Shown piece by piece: positions 1-13,129 of a DNA stretch of 64,000 nt; position 1 is the stretch's first letter; each line of letters starts with the position of its first letter. This DNA is from Cololabis saira (lineage: Eukaryota; Chordata; Actinopteri; Beloniformes; Belonidae): assembly GCF_033807715.1 (NCBI RefSeq), contig NC_084606.1, forward strand, positions 40,234,922 to 40,298,921, given 5' to 3'. The position numbers and the translations under genes are program-made. Below the pieces are notes generated by a model. It saw only the letters and a program-made list of their open reading frames with translations, was not told the origin of the DNA and did no database searches.

Positions 1-171
1 CGGAACAGCTGGCTGAGGCTGCACACTCACCCGGGGACATCGGCCCCTAGAGTAACTAACCAGTAACTACAACAACAATGAAGTGGTATCGGAGAATTTT
101 TGCGAGTACAAGTACGAGTATATGAGAGCAGTATCAGCCCCGATACTGATACCAGTATCGGGGCATCCCTA
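1..171 (-). mobile_element. hAT-like non-autonomous transposon, right-hand end (cut by window edge)
   Basis: The last bases read ...TATCGGGGCATCCCTA. This and the preceding 150 bases match, in reverse orientation, the left part of the complete copy at 44217..45124, including the shared stretch around ACTACAACAACAATGAAGT. Only the terminal part lies in the window. No coding capacity is visible. Assignment to hAT rests on the TAGGGATG-type terminus shared with elements here that have 8-bp target duplications. Confidence 0.6.
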
Positions 172-476
172 CTTATAACAACTATTTTTATAGTCAATAA
201 ATCGATCGATTACTAAAACCTTTAACTGACTACCTTTAACTTGGATTATTAATTGTCCAATACCTTTATCCATTTTTATTTAAGTATTAGGCTTTAAATT
301 AGCCCAACATTGTCAAAGGCATGTGCTAACTCATAAGAAAACATTGAAAATTATTTATTCAGTCAAAAATAAATGATTATTTAACTTTTGCTGCCCATAA
401 GACTACAAAAAGTAACATTAGGTCAAGTCCTTCATGACCATCCTGTTGTCTCCAACAGGGTTTGTCAGAGTACGTC
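172..476. other. AT-rich DNA without a gene (mllt3 intron 2)
   Basis: I see no exon, RNA gene or intact repeat. A stretch around 190..330, with ATCGATCGATT and TTAGCCCAACATTG, resembles 4180..4330 and is probably an old DNA-transposon remnant. Confidence 0.5.
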
Positions 477-1441
477 TTAAAGAGGACCTATTATGAAAAG
501 CAGGTTTTTTCTTGCTTTAACATATATAAAGTGGTCTCCCCTCAGCCTGCCAACTCAGAAGGAGGAAAGCAACCAAATTCTGCAGTGTCTGTACAGCCTT
601 CCAGTGTCATGTGGATCTATGAGCCAATAAGATTCTGCTCCCGTCGTTACGTAACAGAAATGCAAACCACGCCACAACTATAAAACCGTGTAACTGCATG
701 CAAGCGTCTGACTATCGCTTCGCGCTGCGTGACATCGGACGCTCTCTGTCCATCTCCCTCCAGAAGCTGCAATCATAGAGATAACTTCTCATTTCAACTA
801 ACTGGATCAGCCGTTCCTCATCCGTGACTGTTTCCTACAGCGCTTTCAACTGGCTTTCAACCGGCTTTCAACGCGAGGGACAGGAAGAAAATAGAAGCAG
901 GGCATCCGACAAATGTTCAGCTCAAAACGGCGCGACGCAGCACTGCGTCGCTGCGGCCAGTTAGGACAGTCCAATAGAAAATAAAGCAATGGAATTGATT
1001 TTGGCGCTGACGCTCGCATCGCATAAAGCCTGAATTATGGTTCCGCGTTAAATCGTCGCAGAGCCTATGCCATAGGGTACGGTGTAGCCTACGGTGCGCG
1101 TCGCCGCGTACCCTATGCCGTAGGCTCTGCGTTGGTGTAACGGAGAACCATAAATCAGCCTTAACTCCGCCGGCCGGAGATTCCACCATTTTTTCCTAGC
1201 GGTGTATCGCGTCATTCGCGTCATCACGTCAGGCAGCCAATCAGCACAGAGCCTCATTATCATAACCTCCCCGCCCACTCAGAATCCCTCATAGAGAATG
1301 AGGTTAGAAACGGTAAAGATAAAGACATGGCCCAGAGGCTGAATTTCAAATGTATTTAGAAAAAACAATCAAAACCTTGTTTCTAAGACATTCAATGCCT
1401 GTTGAAAATAAACATTAAATGCCTTAATAGGTCCCCTTTAA
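477..1441. mobile_element. TTAA-flanked DNA transposon (piggyBac-like), non-autonomous
   Basis: The element is bounded by TTAA at 477..480 and 1438..1441. The inverted ends read AAAGAGGACCTATTA on the left and TAATAGGTCCCCTTT on the right. A TTAA target duplication is the hallmark of the piggyBac superfamily; the assignment is otherwise inference. The interior has no long conserved frame and holds a nested palindromic MITE at 1027..1161. A related, shorter copy lies at 6364..6681. Confidence 0.6.
1027..1161. mobile_element. Palindromic Harbinger-like MITE (TAA target duplication)
   Basis: The ends are AGCCTGAATTATGGTTCCGC and, at the far end, its imperfect reverse complement finishing CCATAAATCAGCCT. 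TAA flanks both sides (1024..1026 and 1162..1164). The centre, around CATAGGGTACGG and CCGTAGGCTCTGCG, is itself palindromic. Three-base TWA-type duplications are typical of PIF/Harbinger elements. Relatives occur at 14320, 21421, 26346 and 39017, with degraded pieces near 2690 and 6368. Confidence 0.7.
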
Positions 1442-2259
1442 CTCTTGGGCTGTTGACGAAATGTAGGAAATTAAAAACTACCAGAGTGAAAGAGGTCAGA
1501 GGTCACCTGAAGTCAGTTGGTGTAAGAGAGGAGGGTGCAGAAGATAGGGTTAGATGGAGGTGGATGACCGTTACTCCTTAACAGCTTCTGAAAGCAGACC
1601 AATATCTGTTTTGTCATTTAAACATTGATGTGTTATACTGACTGATGTCTACGTTGACCATATTCGTTGCAGCCATACTTTTAAAAACACACGTACAAAA
1701 TAAAACAGACAAAGAAGCAAGAGAAAGAAAAACCCCTATATTGTCCATAGTATTGCACATTTTTCTATGATGAGCTTGTTCATACACACTACACACAGAT
1801 GACAGAAGTAGGAATTATTCAATATGTATGGACTGCAAAAGAAATAACTCAGGACCTACGCCCGACATCATCTGAAAGAATGTCTTTATACAACGTCACA
1901 CCTAACGATCTGCATGTGGTGCAGACCTCCAGAGAGGGGAACCAGGGGACTATCGTAGCCAACTGGAGAGCAGGCAAGCGTTTAAAAAGGGGTCAGAAGC
2001 CATTTTGATCGGCAGCGTCACACGTGAATAAATGCAGAGGACTGGTTTAACGCTTCTCTAAAACGCTTTGAATATGCACAGAAGAGAACGTGACGCATTT
2101 GAGTATGACTAATCATCAAGACTGCTATTTTTCCCTTTTTAAAAATCATGAAAAGCGACCTGAGGAAATAATTTTGTTTGTTGGTTTGAATGTTCGTTAT
2201 GAGTCAAAAACAAAACAAGAGAAAACATGTAGCTGGTATGGCTGAGGCAAGCCTATACA
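1442..2259. other. Non-coding DNA, no recognisable feature
   Basis: Short open frames here have neither family similarity nor splice context. I see no tandem or inverted repeat. Confidence 0.5.
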
Positions 2260-3692
2260 CAGGGCTGCACATAAGTGGGCCGCCAGAGCGCATGCGCCGT
2301 CGAAATCCACAGTGCGCTGTCAATCTTGTGCTGCGAAGCGCTTTTGCGTACCAACAGCTGGGGCTCATATTATTGGTTGTGGCCAGACCAGAATACTAAT
2401 ATTAAAAAATCTATTGCGAGAGCTTTTCCCCAGAACTGCCACTCAAAGTTGGTACTAGCCAATCACAGCGCGTCCTTACTCCCCCTCAATGATCGTGGCG
2501 GCGGTGGGTTGGGAAGGAAGAGAGGTAAGGATCAGCTTTACTGAACAAACCCAAGCAAGCGCCATTAAGTAATTATTTTGGCGTTCCACCACCACCAACT
2601 ACAAAGAGACGCCAAACTGAACCACTACCCGAATTGAACAGAAAACGTGTGTTCGCCGAGAAGTGGCTGCAAGATGATACGCGGCGACACGTACCGTATG
2701 TTCGCGTTCCTGCGTATCCTACCCCGTAAGCTCTGCGTTGGTGCAACTCGGAACCATAAATCCGCCAGTGTCCGTCACTGCGTGCAGCAGTTACCTGCAC
2801 CAGCAAGACGCTGCTCTCTGATTATGGCTCACAGTTTATGAAAACCCCAAGTAAAAAATAAATTTGAGAATATTTTATGAAATCAATAAACAATTCCATC
2901 ATCAAAATTATAACAAATAAAGGTTCAACATATCTTGCTTTGCATGTACAGTAATAAGACTAGGTCATATATTAGTTTCAACGTTTAAGTTGAATTATTG
3001 AAATAGATTAACTTTTACATCATATTCTAGTTGAATTATTGAAATAAATTAACTTTTACACCATATTCTAGTTGAATTATTAAAATAAGTTAACTTTTAC
3101 ACCAAATTATAGTTGAATTATTTAAATAAGTTAATTTTTACACCATATTCTAGTTGAATTATTGAAATAAGTTAACTTTTACACCATATTCTTCAACTGA
3201 AGCAATATTCTACACCTTGGCTGATGTGGACATACAGAGCATAGGAGGCTATTTCAGCTGCTATATGGTTGGCTGTCTGTATAGTCATGCAAGTTCAATG
3301 CTATTAAAGAACACGTTTTTTCATATAAAATAAACACATTTTTATGCAGTTTAGAAGTTTTGGGGCTTTTTTTTGGCTCCTGCGCTGCGGAAATCGGGGC
3401 GTCCTTTATTTCTATTTCTGAAAGGTGGCAAACCTAGGTGCAAAATATGCCGTGAGCATCCCAATCTGGCCGATAAAAACTGTAACTTACTTATACTGAC
3501 TCTACAGACTAACACGCACCATAATTTGTTAATTCATCTTTATAAGTGAATAAATATCGTTTTGCCTATAACTTATTCCTGCATCCCTCTTTTATCGATC
3601 CGGCGAGACGGGTCACCGCGTTTTTGCAGCCCCAAGTCACATATCCAGGGGCTCCTCTGAGCACCAGACCAAAATAATTATGTGCAGCCCTG
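2260..3692. mobile_element. hAT non-autonomous transposon with perfect 8-bp target duplication
   Basis: The ends are CAGGGCTGCACATAA and TTATGTGCAGCCCTG. They are flanked by an identical 8-base duplication CCTATACA at 2252..2259 and 3693..3700, diagnostic of hAT insertion. The 1.43-kb body has no transposase frame. It contains a degraded Harbinger-like MITE (about 2680..2765), a short tandem array (2987..3195) and, near 3390..3440, sequence matching the left end of the element at 38086. Confidence 0.8.
2987..3195. repeat. Tandem repeat, about 41-bp unit, five copies
   Basis: The unit runs from AGTTGAATTATTGAAATA to CACCATATTCT and is repeated about five times with scattered substitutions. 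It lies inside the hAT element at 2260..3692. Confidence 0.75.
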
Positions 3693-3700
3693 CCTATACA

Positions 3701-6363
3701 CACACTCTAGCCATTCTTAGCATCATAAAAGATGCATTTTATTACATTTGACAAATAAACTTTGCATGTTCACTGTGTTATGCATAACAGAGGGAGCCTG
3801 ACCTTAAAAAAATCCCCTGGAAGCTTGTGGATTCGGATAAGGGAAGTAAATGTGAAGGAAAAGTCAGCGCAGCGCCTAGACTGGGTTCAGAAGGTCAAGT
3901 TGAAAAGGTTACCATGGTCTGAAGGAGCGTCTATGGGGCACTAATGCACAATGCAGCCACTGACCTGTAACGCTACACTGGTCAGTGGTCAAAGAAGCTT
4001 CCAGAGGCGGACGGGACCATGCTGGTTACAAACATGGCCTTTGGTTGAAGCTAGCATGCCAATCACAGAACAATGGCAGTCACTACGTATCTGCCCTTTC
4101 AAAATAGATTGCTTTGTAATGAGGCCGAGCTAAACTACAGACTGACCATAGCGTAACTAACCACTATTTTTATAAGATAAGATATTCCTTTATTAGTCCC
4201 AAAGCGGGGAAATTCAATTCAATTATAGTCATCTATCGATTATTGAAAAGTTTCATTGACTAATCGGATAATGAATTGTGCAATAATTTAAACAATTTAG
4301 CTATGAGGTTAAAAAATTAGCCTAATATTGTAAGATTGAGGCGGATGATTCGGCCTGGCAACCTTTAACCTGTTTTTTGGATTTTGGAGGTGAATTTCGC
4401 CTGAACAGGCCTATCCAAATTAAATCAACAATATCTCCACAATTATAAGGACGATATGCATAGTCTTGGCGAAATTGTGAATGTTCACATGCCTGAGCAA
4501 ATTGTGATAAATCAAAGAAAAAAAATTTTTTTTTATCCTTGTCTAATTTATTTTTTTTAGTTTGAAGTGGAAAACACCATGACAGCAACTTGACCAAGCT
4601 ACATGAGAATAGCTTAAAAAACACAGATTTTATAAAGGTTTTAATGTGGATAGTACCAGATCGACTCTTTATTTGGGCACTTGGATACCTATACTGGGCC
4701 AAAATGTGCTAAATGTGTTTTTTACCTCTTTGAAGGGAATATGGCTATAAAATACTTTGATGATACATGATACTGATGATTCTGATTCTGATTCTGATAC
4801 ACGAGTCCTTGGTAAACTTAATTACTGGATTATTTCCAGGTCCCATGACTGCAAAACAACCTCAAATCATTATCCTTCCACCAACATGTATGACACTGGG
4901 AATAAGGAGTTTCTACAGAAATGCTTGGTTTTGTTTTTGCCAAACATGGCGCTGGGCATTCAGGCACAACAACTACAATACCATCTCATAGGACATCAGT
5001 CCACAAATTTTTCAGTTGGTCCTGATGCAGTTTTGCAAACTGTCACCGTTCCATTTTTATTTTTAGACAGAGAAGGCTTTTACGTGACGACCCCTTTTTA
5101 AAAAACGACACTTGTTTAGTTTTTTTTTATAGTGCTGACATGGCATTTAACATTTATTACAATCTTATTAGATATGTTTTATAAGGCCTTCCAGATTAAT
5201 TTACAGCAACATTTGTTTTACTAAGCCCATGACTTGAGTCTGTCCTTCTTGGCATCGTGTTGCACACCTCAAAACGTCTGCTCTCACAGGGCTCTGCACA
5301 CCTGCTGATGAGCAATTCATTTAGAAGTGATGATGAAAAGCAGTTGACTGTCATTTACAACATACGCAATTTCTTTAGGTTAAAATGTAGTCAACATCAT
5401 CTTCTTATCCCCATGTGTGTCCAGTCCAGCAGTAGCAACAAAACTTGGAAAAACAAGAGAACGGCATTTGTTCAGAGAAAACAAAGGCTGGATAAGTCCA
5501 ACTGTACATACCAGACCAAAAACCACACAGGTGTCAAGCCACACCCACCTCCAGAGACCAGACACAGATGGAACGGATGAGTCCCGTGGGGTTGGTGGGG
5601 GTTAGCGGCGGTGGGCGGGCCATGACCATGGGGATGCTTCAGATATCAGGTCTCTGATTAGCAGCTCTTTCAGAGGAACAAGGCGCCGACAGCTTTTCAG
5701 CTTTCAAATTGAGGCCGTAAACGAAATCGTTTTACAAGCTCAGAACAACCTTCGGGGACAATTGGACTATTTTCTTGTCATTGGCTGGACTGCAGTCATC
5801 ATCCCCTCACAAAGAGGCACAGAGATGTTATGCAGACGGGTTTAAAAAAATTAAAATTAAATTAAAAAAAAAGGACCAAACTTACCTGCTAGGTCTAGAT
5901 CTTTGGACTGAATTTACCTTTGGTCTACATTAATAATACTTGTAAGTAAGGAACCCATGACCTTTTCAAGTGTTTCTGACAAAAAACTTGCACCTTTAGT
6001 GCGTGGAGTTGCTATTAACCCTGGAGCAAGGTTTTATGGCAGTGCTGCGCAAGGAAGGAGTGAAACAAGAGTCGAAATAGAGCCCATATAAACTGTGCTT
6101 CAGTGAGCCACTTCCTCCGGCCTCCTTTCATCGGCTGAACCAAAGGAAAGCTGGCATTTACAGCCCGGTTCCTGTTATTTGGTGGTGGATACTCCATCTA
6201 CCGGCATCTCCTTCCCTTCATGGCAGCAGTAGCCTGCAGCTCTGATGCTCAGTTTGTCTTCCACCAACATAACTGCACAAGTAGGATTTTTGTCAAATAG
6301 CTGGCAAATTTCTGAAGCTCCTTGTTTGCTGGTAGACACTGGGGGGAGGAGGTGTGCTGTGTC
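3701..6363. other. Non-coding mllt3 intron 2 DNA with old repeat traces
   Basis: No exon or intact element is evident. A short AGATATTCCTTTATTAGTCCC motif at about 4177, resembling one at 32969, looks like a worn retroelement tail. Open frames such as 4322..4702 (minus) and 4757..5101 (plus) show no family match and are probably chance. Confidence 0.5.
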
Positions 6364-6681
6364 TTAAGCCTGAATTATGGTTCTGCGTCAAAACGACGCC
6401 GTGCCTACGCCGGCGGCGGAGTTAGTTGTGGGCGTGGTTTCAGCAGCGGAGGAGACAGAGGCGTGGTTTGCATTTTGCTTACGTAACAAAAATGCGCAAA
6501 TTTGAACGACTCGTAGAAGTCACATGACACTGGACGGCTCATCCGGGCGGGTGTACAGACACTGCAGAATTTGGTTTCTTTCCTCCTTCTCTGAGTTGGC
6601 AGACTGAGGGAAGACCACTTTATATATGTTAAAGTAAGAAAAAACCTTTTCATAATTTTTTTCATAATAGGTCCCCTTTAA
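6364..6681. mobile_element. Short TTAA-flanked element fused to Harbinger-like MITE end
   Basis: TTAA occurs at both limits. The left end is the MITE terminus GCCTGAATTATGGTTCTGCG. The right end is CATAATAGGTCCCC, the terminus of the 477..1441 family. The middle (about 6430..6660) matches 480..690 in reverse orientation, including a GTACAGACACTGCAGAATTTGG segment. It appears to be a deletion or recombination derivative of that family. Confidence 0.5.
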
Positions 6682-7598
6682 AGCATGGTGGAATAAAGGT
6701 ATAGTAGAACTTAAAGATGTATATAAAGATTATACTCTAATGTCATTTAACGAGTTAAAGGCTGAATATGATATCCTGCAAAAACATTTTTTTTAAGTAT
6801 TTACAACTTAGAAGTTGCATCCTGGCAAATTTAAACAATTCAGTTCAACAACTTCCACTTTCCATTCTAGAAAACCATGTTACAAAAAATTGTTTTGACA
6901 AGAGATTGATTTCTAGGCTCTATAACATGATAGCTGAAAATCATAAAGAGAACTCTGACAGTAAGAGACAGGAGTGGATCCGAGACTTACAAAAAGATAT
7001 AACAAGCAGTGAATGGACTAAAATATGTTTAAAAATACACACTCAAACTATCAACACTCGATTAAGAATGATACAATTCAACTGGATAATGCGTACATAT
7101 ATCTGTCCTGTACAGTTAAATAAATTTGACCCTAACATACCTGATTTATGTTATAAATGTAAAAAACATCAAGGTACTCTATATCACTGCTTGTGGAATT
7201 GTGAAGAGATCCAAAAATTCTGGAACTCTGTTTTAAAGTATCTCTCTCAAATTACAGCATCCCCTGTACCTGTATGCCCTAAGCTGTGCATTTTGGGCAT
7301 CTATCCTGATAACTGTGGTCTGTCTTGTAAAGAAAGAAAAATGGTTGACCTATGTTTATTACAGGCCAAACGCTGTATTGCATTATGCTGGAAGAATGTT
7401 GGTTGCCCCTCTTTTACTCTCTGGCTAAACAATTTAACTTCAGCACTTGCTCTTGAGAAATTGGCCTATATTATCAGAAAGAAGGCTTCTGAATTTTATG
7501 AAATTTGGAAAATGTTTTTGGACCTTTTGAGGGTTGGAGGGGACAGTGGGAAAATAGGACAATGGAATAACAGGTCATTGGTTCTCAGGAAGGCATGA
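6682..7598 (+). pseudogene. L1/Tx1-type LINE ORF2, 3'-terminal fragment with frameshift
   Basis: This is the carboxy-terminal part of a LINE ORF2 protein lying downstream of the reverse transcriptase. The long frame from 6768 carries a zinc-knuckle-like C-x2-C-x7-H-x4-C (CYKCKKHQGTLYHCLWNC). It is preceded by TRLRMIQFNWIMRTY, an arrangement typical of the tail of fish L1/Tx1 ORF2 as I know it. Sequence from 6682 to 6775 continues the protein in another frame; the frames meet at an eight-T run near 6786..6793, so a one-base T-tract change explains the break. The copy is 5'-truncated, lacks endonuclease and RT, and starts directly against the TTAA element. It cannot retrotranspose autonomously. 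Confidence 0.75.
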
Positions 7599-7920
7599 AG
7601 TCACAGACATTTGACATTTTTGTTGTTGCTGTTTATTTATTTATTTTTTTCTTCCCCTTTATTATTATTAATGTAGAACTATTTGTCTGGCTACATAAAT
7701 GTATCTTTAATATCTCCATGGTACATCCACATCAGACAGTACTCTGATGTGTTCAATATTTATGTTTTTGTTCCCCCCCCCCCCCACTTCTGAATTAATT
7801 AATTATTAATATTTGGTACAAATGTGTACCAATTTATTTATTTTACATACTGCCATTTGTTTTGATGTTATAAGTGTTGTTGAATGTTACTATATTACAA
7901 AAATCAATAAATATATGTTA

Positions 7921-7951
<31 letters not shown>

Positions 7952-7957
7952 TAAATA
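7599..7957 (+). mobile_element. 3' UTR and tail of the L1-like fragment, with AT microsatellite
   Basis: A non-coding, T-rich region follows the ORF2 stop. It holds an AATAAA-type signal (CAATAAATATATG near 7904), then an A-run and an (AT)n run at about 7929..7952, as expected for a LINE 3' end. Confidence 0.55.
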
Positions 7958-7999
7958 AGGCTTCCCAAAGTGTGATCCATGGTTAAATAAAATTTGAAA

Positions 8000-8180
8000 T
8001 TAAAGTGAAATTTGCTGAGGTCCCCGACCCCCCCAGTCTGGCCTCCGGCAGGAGGGTCCCCCCTTACATATGTTTATGTAATAATTGCTCTGGGTTCATG
8101 TTCTGGGTCTCTGGAAAGCGTCTAGAGACAACTTTGGTTGTATTAGACATTGTATAAATAAAATTGAATTGAAAAAAAAC
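8000..8180 (+). mobile_element. L2/Maui-type LINE 3' end, 5'-truncated
   Basis: The sequence runs CAGTCTGGCCTCCGGCAGGAGGG, then GGAAAGCGTCTAGAGACAAC, and ends ATAAATAAAATTGAATTG before an A-run. The same segments occur in reverse near 59275..59560 at the 3' end of the L2 at 59273..63587. It is inserted in older sequence related to 42420..42480, since matching pieces lie on both sides. Confidence 0.75.
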
Positions 8181-10049
8181 TAGGAAACTGGAGATGTGCA
8201 CGCTATATATAGATATATGTAGACTATATGCACTTTGTTCCCTCCAGTTCTGCAGCGCAGCTTGAAAGCCCCGCCCACTGCAGGCGTCGACAGACTTTCA
8301 GTGTGAATCCACCAAGCAGCGATGCAGACGTCCTGAGCTACCACAGGCGACTTTTGATGCTTTCAGAGTGAGTCCACCATAAGGGATCAGAGATGGCTAC
8401 GTGCTCTGTTCTGGAGTGTCTGGGCAGAGAGCTGTCGCCCAACGTGCCCCCCTCTGACATCCCCGTCATATGGGACTTGGCCTTCAGTGTGGACATGGTA
8501 CCGAGCTCACGCCAAAATGCTAAAACTTGTTTTTGCGGACATTGCCCTATGGCATGGTCCCAGTCCAGTTCAGATGGGCCTGATTTGGGGTACCAGAAAC
8601 TCAGAACAAGGGTCGATAGCAACAGCTATTGACCTTGCTTTGGCAGGGTAGATTTGGCAAATTTTTCATGCGTGCCAACCATACTCAACTCTGCTGCGGA
8701 TCCTGCAAATGCATGATCCTGACAAATGTGGCGCCATTTAAAAGGGTAATAAACAGGCTTTCCAACGGTATAAGAGTTATTTTCAAGAAGCATGGCTACA
8801 ACAAAGAAATAATCTACCAAACACAAATGTGCTAATTCTTGCTTTTTTCACCATGCTTTGCTCATCATGAGCAACGTCATATGCACTCATGCACAGGAAA
8901 GCACATCTTTTCTCCGTTGAATGTATCCAAGCACGTATTTTCAGAGAGCCGGCGGATCACATTGACAGAGCTGCAGCATAGAGAAAAGGAATGCAGTGAA
9001 ACTTCTAGAAAACATTTCAGCCTGAGGGTATACATGCCGTCTACTGATCATGCCGGGGACTTGACTGATGGGACATGGGAGGACTGGCCACAAAATAACT
9101 CTGAGTGGATCTTAAGATTTCATGTTAAAATCCAGGAGAGAATCATAAGCTAACGTGCTGGTGCGATCATTAGGGAATCAATCTGTGGGTGTGCACGGGC
9201 TGTAAGGAGCTTAGACTGACACCAATCTGGCTAACAGAACAGAAGAATCCTTCTTTAAGAAAACAAGATACCCCTTCAGCTACTGTTGTCTCTTCTGCCT
9301 TCATTTTGTCATAATTTTGGGTCTTTGAGAAGCAGCTTTTGAAAGAAAAGGATCCCCGAGAAAAAGGTTTTAAAAGTTTCAAGTCAACCAAGTAGCAACA
9401 CCACAAGTGGCAAGCAAGAATAACACACACTATATAATCTCTTTTTTCTTTTACTTTTGGCCCCATTTGCAAGTGAGCATGTTTCCTGTAACAAGGCTTA
9501 GAAGAGGGTTACATCTGATGCCAACAAAGATTAACTTAAGATCATCATCCGTCAGTGAAGCAAGTTTCACTCGGGCAGCTTTGGCCATGGGACAGCTTTA
9601 GTCTACGAGCTAAGTCCTGTTGAGCGCTGCACCAGCTGCACAGCTCACACCGACTACGCTAACATTTGTTTGGTTTTTTCGGTCAAAGACCGCGGCTCTG
9701 GAAACAGAGCAGTGGGAAGTGTGTAAAAGCATGTGCAGACCATGTTCAGCCTGTACAGGAATAGCACGGTGGCTACAGTTACCATCTGGAAAAATAGTCC
9801 CCACGCTGAAAATAAGAAATCCCAATACAATTACACCCAGCTCACATGGTAGCGTCGTGGCAACGTTTTACATGCCTTCACAATTCCAATAAACATCCGA
9901 TTAAACTCCTTCCGGAAAGGTATGCAAATTATCCATTCATTCACTGGCGAGTGCTGAATGAGCACCTGAGATTTGATTGGCTCGCACAGTCGTAAGACAT
10001 AAGCAATGCTCCCACATATATGGACCCAAAATTTTGTTCAGTAATCATC
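8181..10049. other. Non-coding DNA, no clear feature
   Basis: 8200..8380 resembles in reverse the element end at 42274..42420 (CTTTCAGTGTGAATCCACCA). Beyond that I find no gene, RNA or ordered repeat. The several 60-100 codon open frames have no family resemblance. Confidence 0.45.
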
Positions 10050-10960
10050 GCGATCAGCACAATTCAACACAATGTAATTCAAAGTGCTTTACATCAACAT
10101 TAAAAGCGGAAAGACACAATTAAACAGTAAATAACAAATAAAATGAAATTCAATGATAAGAAAAGAGGTAAAATAATAAAAATTACAAGTTGTTCAAAAG
10201 TAAGGTCAGTTTTTAATTTAAGAGTACGCTTCAGTAAACAGTAATGAAATAGGAAGTTTGTTCCACAGGTGAGGAGCAGAATAACTGAACGCTGCTGAAC
10301 CTTGCTTGGTTCTGGTTCTGGAACCACAACAAACCACATCCAGATGAATCTCAGGGGTCTGGGAGCTTCATAGGAACTAACAGATCCAGATGAACCTCAG
10401 GGGTCTGGGAGCTTCATAGGGAACTAACAGATCCAGATGAACCTCAGGGGTCTGGGAGCTTCATAGGAACTAACAGATCCAGATGAACCTCAGGGGTCTG
10501 GGAGCTTCATAGGAACTAACAGATCCAGATGAACCTCAGGGGTCTGGGAGCTTCATAGGAACTAACAGATCCATATGAACCTCAGGGGTCTGGGAGCTTC
10601 ATAGGAACTAACAGATCCAGATGAACCTCAGGGGTCTGGGAGCTTCATAGGAACTAACAGATCCATATGAACCTCAGGGGTCTGGGAGCTTCATAGGAAC
10701 TAACAGATCCAGATGAACCTCAGGGGTCTGGGAGCTTCATAGGAACTAACAGATCCAGATGAACCTCAGGGGTCTGGGAGCTTCATAGGAACTAACAGAT
10801 CCAGATGAACCTCAGGGGTCTGGGAGCTTCATAGGAACTAACAGATCCAGCATGTATTTTGGTCCAAGACCATTCAGTGCTTTGTAGACCAGCAGGAAGA
10901 TTTTAAACTCCAACACGCACTCGTTTGCAGCCCACGTTAAGGGTTGCAAACTCCCAATCT
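10050..10960 (-). mobile_element. Decayed LINE 3' portion containing a minisatellite
   Basis: Segments such as TTCAAAGTGCTTTACATCAAC and CATTCAGTGCTTTGTAGACCAGCAGG are standard parts of fish LINE 3' ends read on the minus strand. The copy is degenerate and its middle has expanded into the tandem array at 10338..10850. Family assignment (L2-like) is tentative. Confidence 0.45.
10338..10850. repeat. Minisatellite, 46-bp unit, 11 copies
   Basis: The unit is CAGATCCAGATGAACCTCAG followed by GGGTCTGGGAGCTTCATAGGAACTAA. Eleven nearly identical copies are visible, two with CATATGAA instead of CAGATGAA and one with an extra G. The low divergence implies recent expansion. It arose within the old LINE fragment around it. 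Confidence 0.9.
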
Positions 10961-13129
10961 CCTGCAGCTCGCTGTTTGCAAAAGCAAAGTTATGGTTAAA
11001 ACAATCTAACTTTATCTAATCTAATTCTATCCCACTAATTCCTCCATCACATGCTCCTTTCTAGAATCCTGCATACGACACAAGGACGACCGAAGATATT
11101 TACTTAGTTTAAAGGAGCTTGAGGCTCCTTTTAAGAAATGAGACTCTCTAGCGCCACCCTTCACCACGACGGCCGTTGGGGGTACTGCAGCCAACAGTGA
11201 AGCCGGCACGGGAGAACGGGGAGAACGCACATGCAGCGTCATGTGACGTCACATCCTCAGCCCAGCGCGGGAAATTCGGGACCGAATTGCAGCACATTTT
11301 GCAGCACACAGCCTGTTCAAGGCAAAGGAGAGATACACTAGAGGGCTCATTCTTTTGGGTTTGGAACGCTTCATCTGACATTATTACTAGAAAACTTAAA
11401 ATGTATACAGATTTTTTTCATAAATCCTGCCACAATCCGGCCCCAAGCTCCTTTAAGGGGCTAGCTACCTCACTGCGCTGCCATTTCTCCTGTGATCTGC
11501 ACGCCAGATTTCTGAAGAAATCTCTTTAATATTTTACACGTGGAAAATATCAATCTTATTTCAACATGTATGCTTTCGGGGCTGTTTCATGAAAGAACAC
11601 AAATACATTTACAAATTCATTCTTAAATTAATTTCTTAAAGTTCTACGGATGGGTCTGCTTTTGACCAATCTTTACAATAAACCATCTATACAATAAACG
11701 ACAACGCATCTTCCATAAAAACCTATAAAACTGCAGTTAATTCCTAAATGTATTTCCTAAGTTCTGCAGATTGACTTCGGCTTCCTGAGGACAATCAACT
11801 GGTGAAAGTATATACTGCTTTTTACTCGAAGAGAAGCTGCAGGTAGCCATAACCTGCCTCTTGCATCTTTTTCAAAATCAGTATTTAATAAAGAAGATGC
11901 ACAACCAATACTGGCTGTGAGTTATTTATGATGCTAAACATTATAACCCGTCTCATTAAAACCCGCTCTAATGTTCATGTGAACTGTAGATGGTGGGTGG
12001 ACACCTGACGTTAATATTCTTTAGGTTTGATAAAAATGATCATCAGTTCAAAGATCAGACAAAAAGTCTGAAACATTTTCGTGCTGTGTTAAAAAAGAAA
12101 GAAAGAAGGTATCGGGCACTCAGGGACACATGAAGATGAGCTCAGCTTTCCTGTGCCCACAAACATCCAACTGGGTCGCTGAGCTCTGCTGCTACCTTCC
12201 CATTACACCATCCTCCATCTTTCCCTCTGAAACATCCCAAACAGCTCTGAAGAGATGCTATCTCCGGGGCACATTAAATGGCAGCCAGAGCCACAAACGA
12301 GGTGCTTAAACAGCGTGCTGCATGTTGCCAAAATAGCCCCCCCTTCACTGGTTCCAAAGAGCTCCTTTACCTCCATTTGTGCAAAAAGGCTTTGCCATTT
12401 GGCTGTCGCCATGACAACGTCTCAACACTGGCCCGTTAACCTCATGGCAATAATAAAGCATGGTGGCAGCTTTACCGACTGGTTCGTCATTAATCTTGGT
12501 GTGTGGCGTGCAGGTCCCCTTTACTGAACAAAAGCAAAACAATGAATTAATAAATAAATATAACCCTGGATCTGGGAGGAAGTTTATTCTCTTATCACGT
12601 TCTCATTAGGCCTGCTATACCTTCTTGTTGTAGATGCATGACAATGAACCTGAAAACTGATATGAGACTCTATCAAAAGGCTGATGTAGGAAAGCTGAAA
12701 TCTTATCAGTTTGCTACATGATCCTTCCTGCAATCAAAGTCTTTTTAGCAGCAAATGAAGCTCAGCTGACGCGGAACTCAGCAACAGGCCTGCAGGTGAG
12801 CCAAGTGGCCATGTTAAATCTGCACTTGAAGGTTGCTGACAGGCCCTTCCAGGATCCCCGAGCCTCGCAGACACTTCCCAGCTTCCCTACCGGACACAAA
12901 GTTCACACACCTCACCTCCATCTGTCAAGCTGCTGGCACTCGTACCCAGATCCAGGCACAGATACGTCAGTGTAGACAGGGTGCATTCGGAGTGGGGGGA
13001 GCTCCGGAGACCTCAGTCCAGCCACTAGTTTGCATATCTGGACTCCAACTACTATAAAGAGTTTGGAGGTTCCATTTAGCGCCACGTTGATTGTCACAAA
13101 TGCTTTAGAGACTGATGTTCACTAGAAGC
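10961..13129. other. Non-coding mllt3 intron 2 DNA
   Basis: No exon, RNA gene or tidy repeat was seen. Open frames at 11176..11529 and 12255..12527 have stop-free shadows on the other strand and no recognisable domain. Confidence 0.5.

Noticed and set aside
4322..4702. 126-codon minus-strand frame
   Set aside because: No similarity, AT-rich composition and a poly-A-derived lysine/phenylalanine stretch suggest chance.
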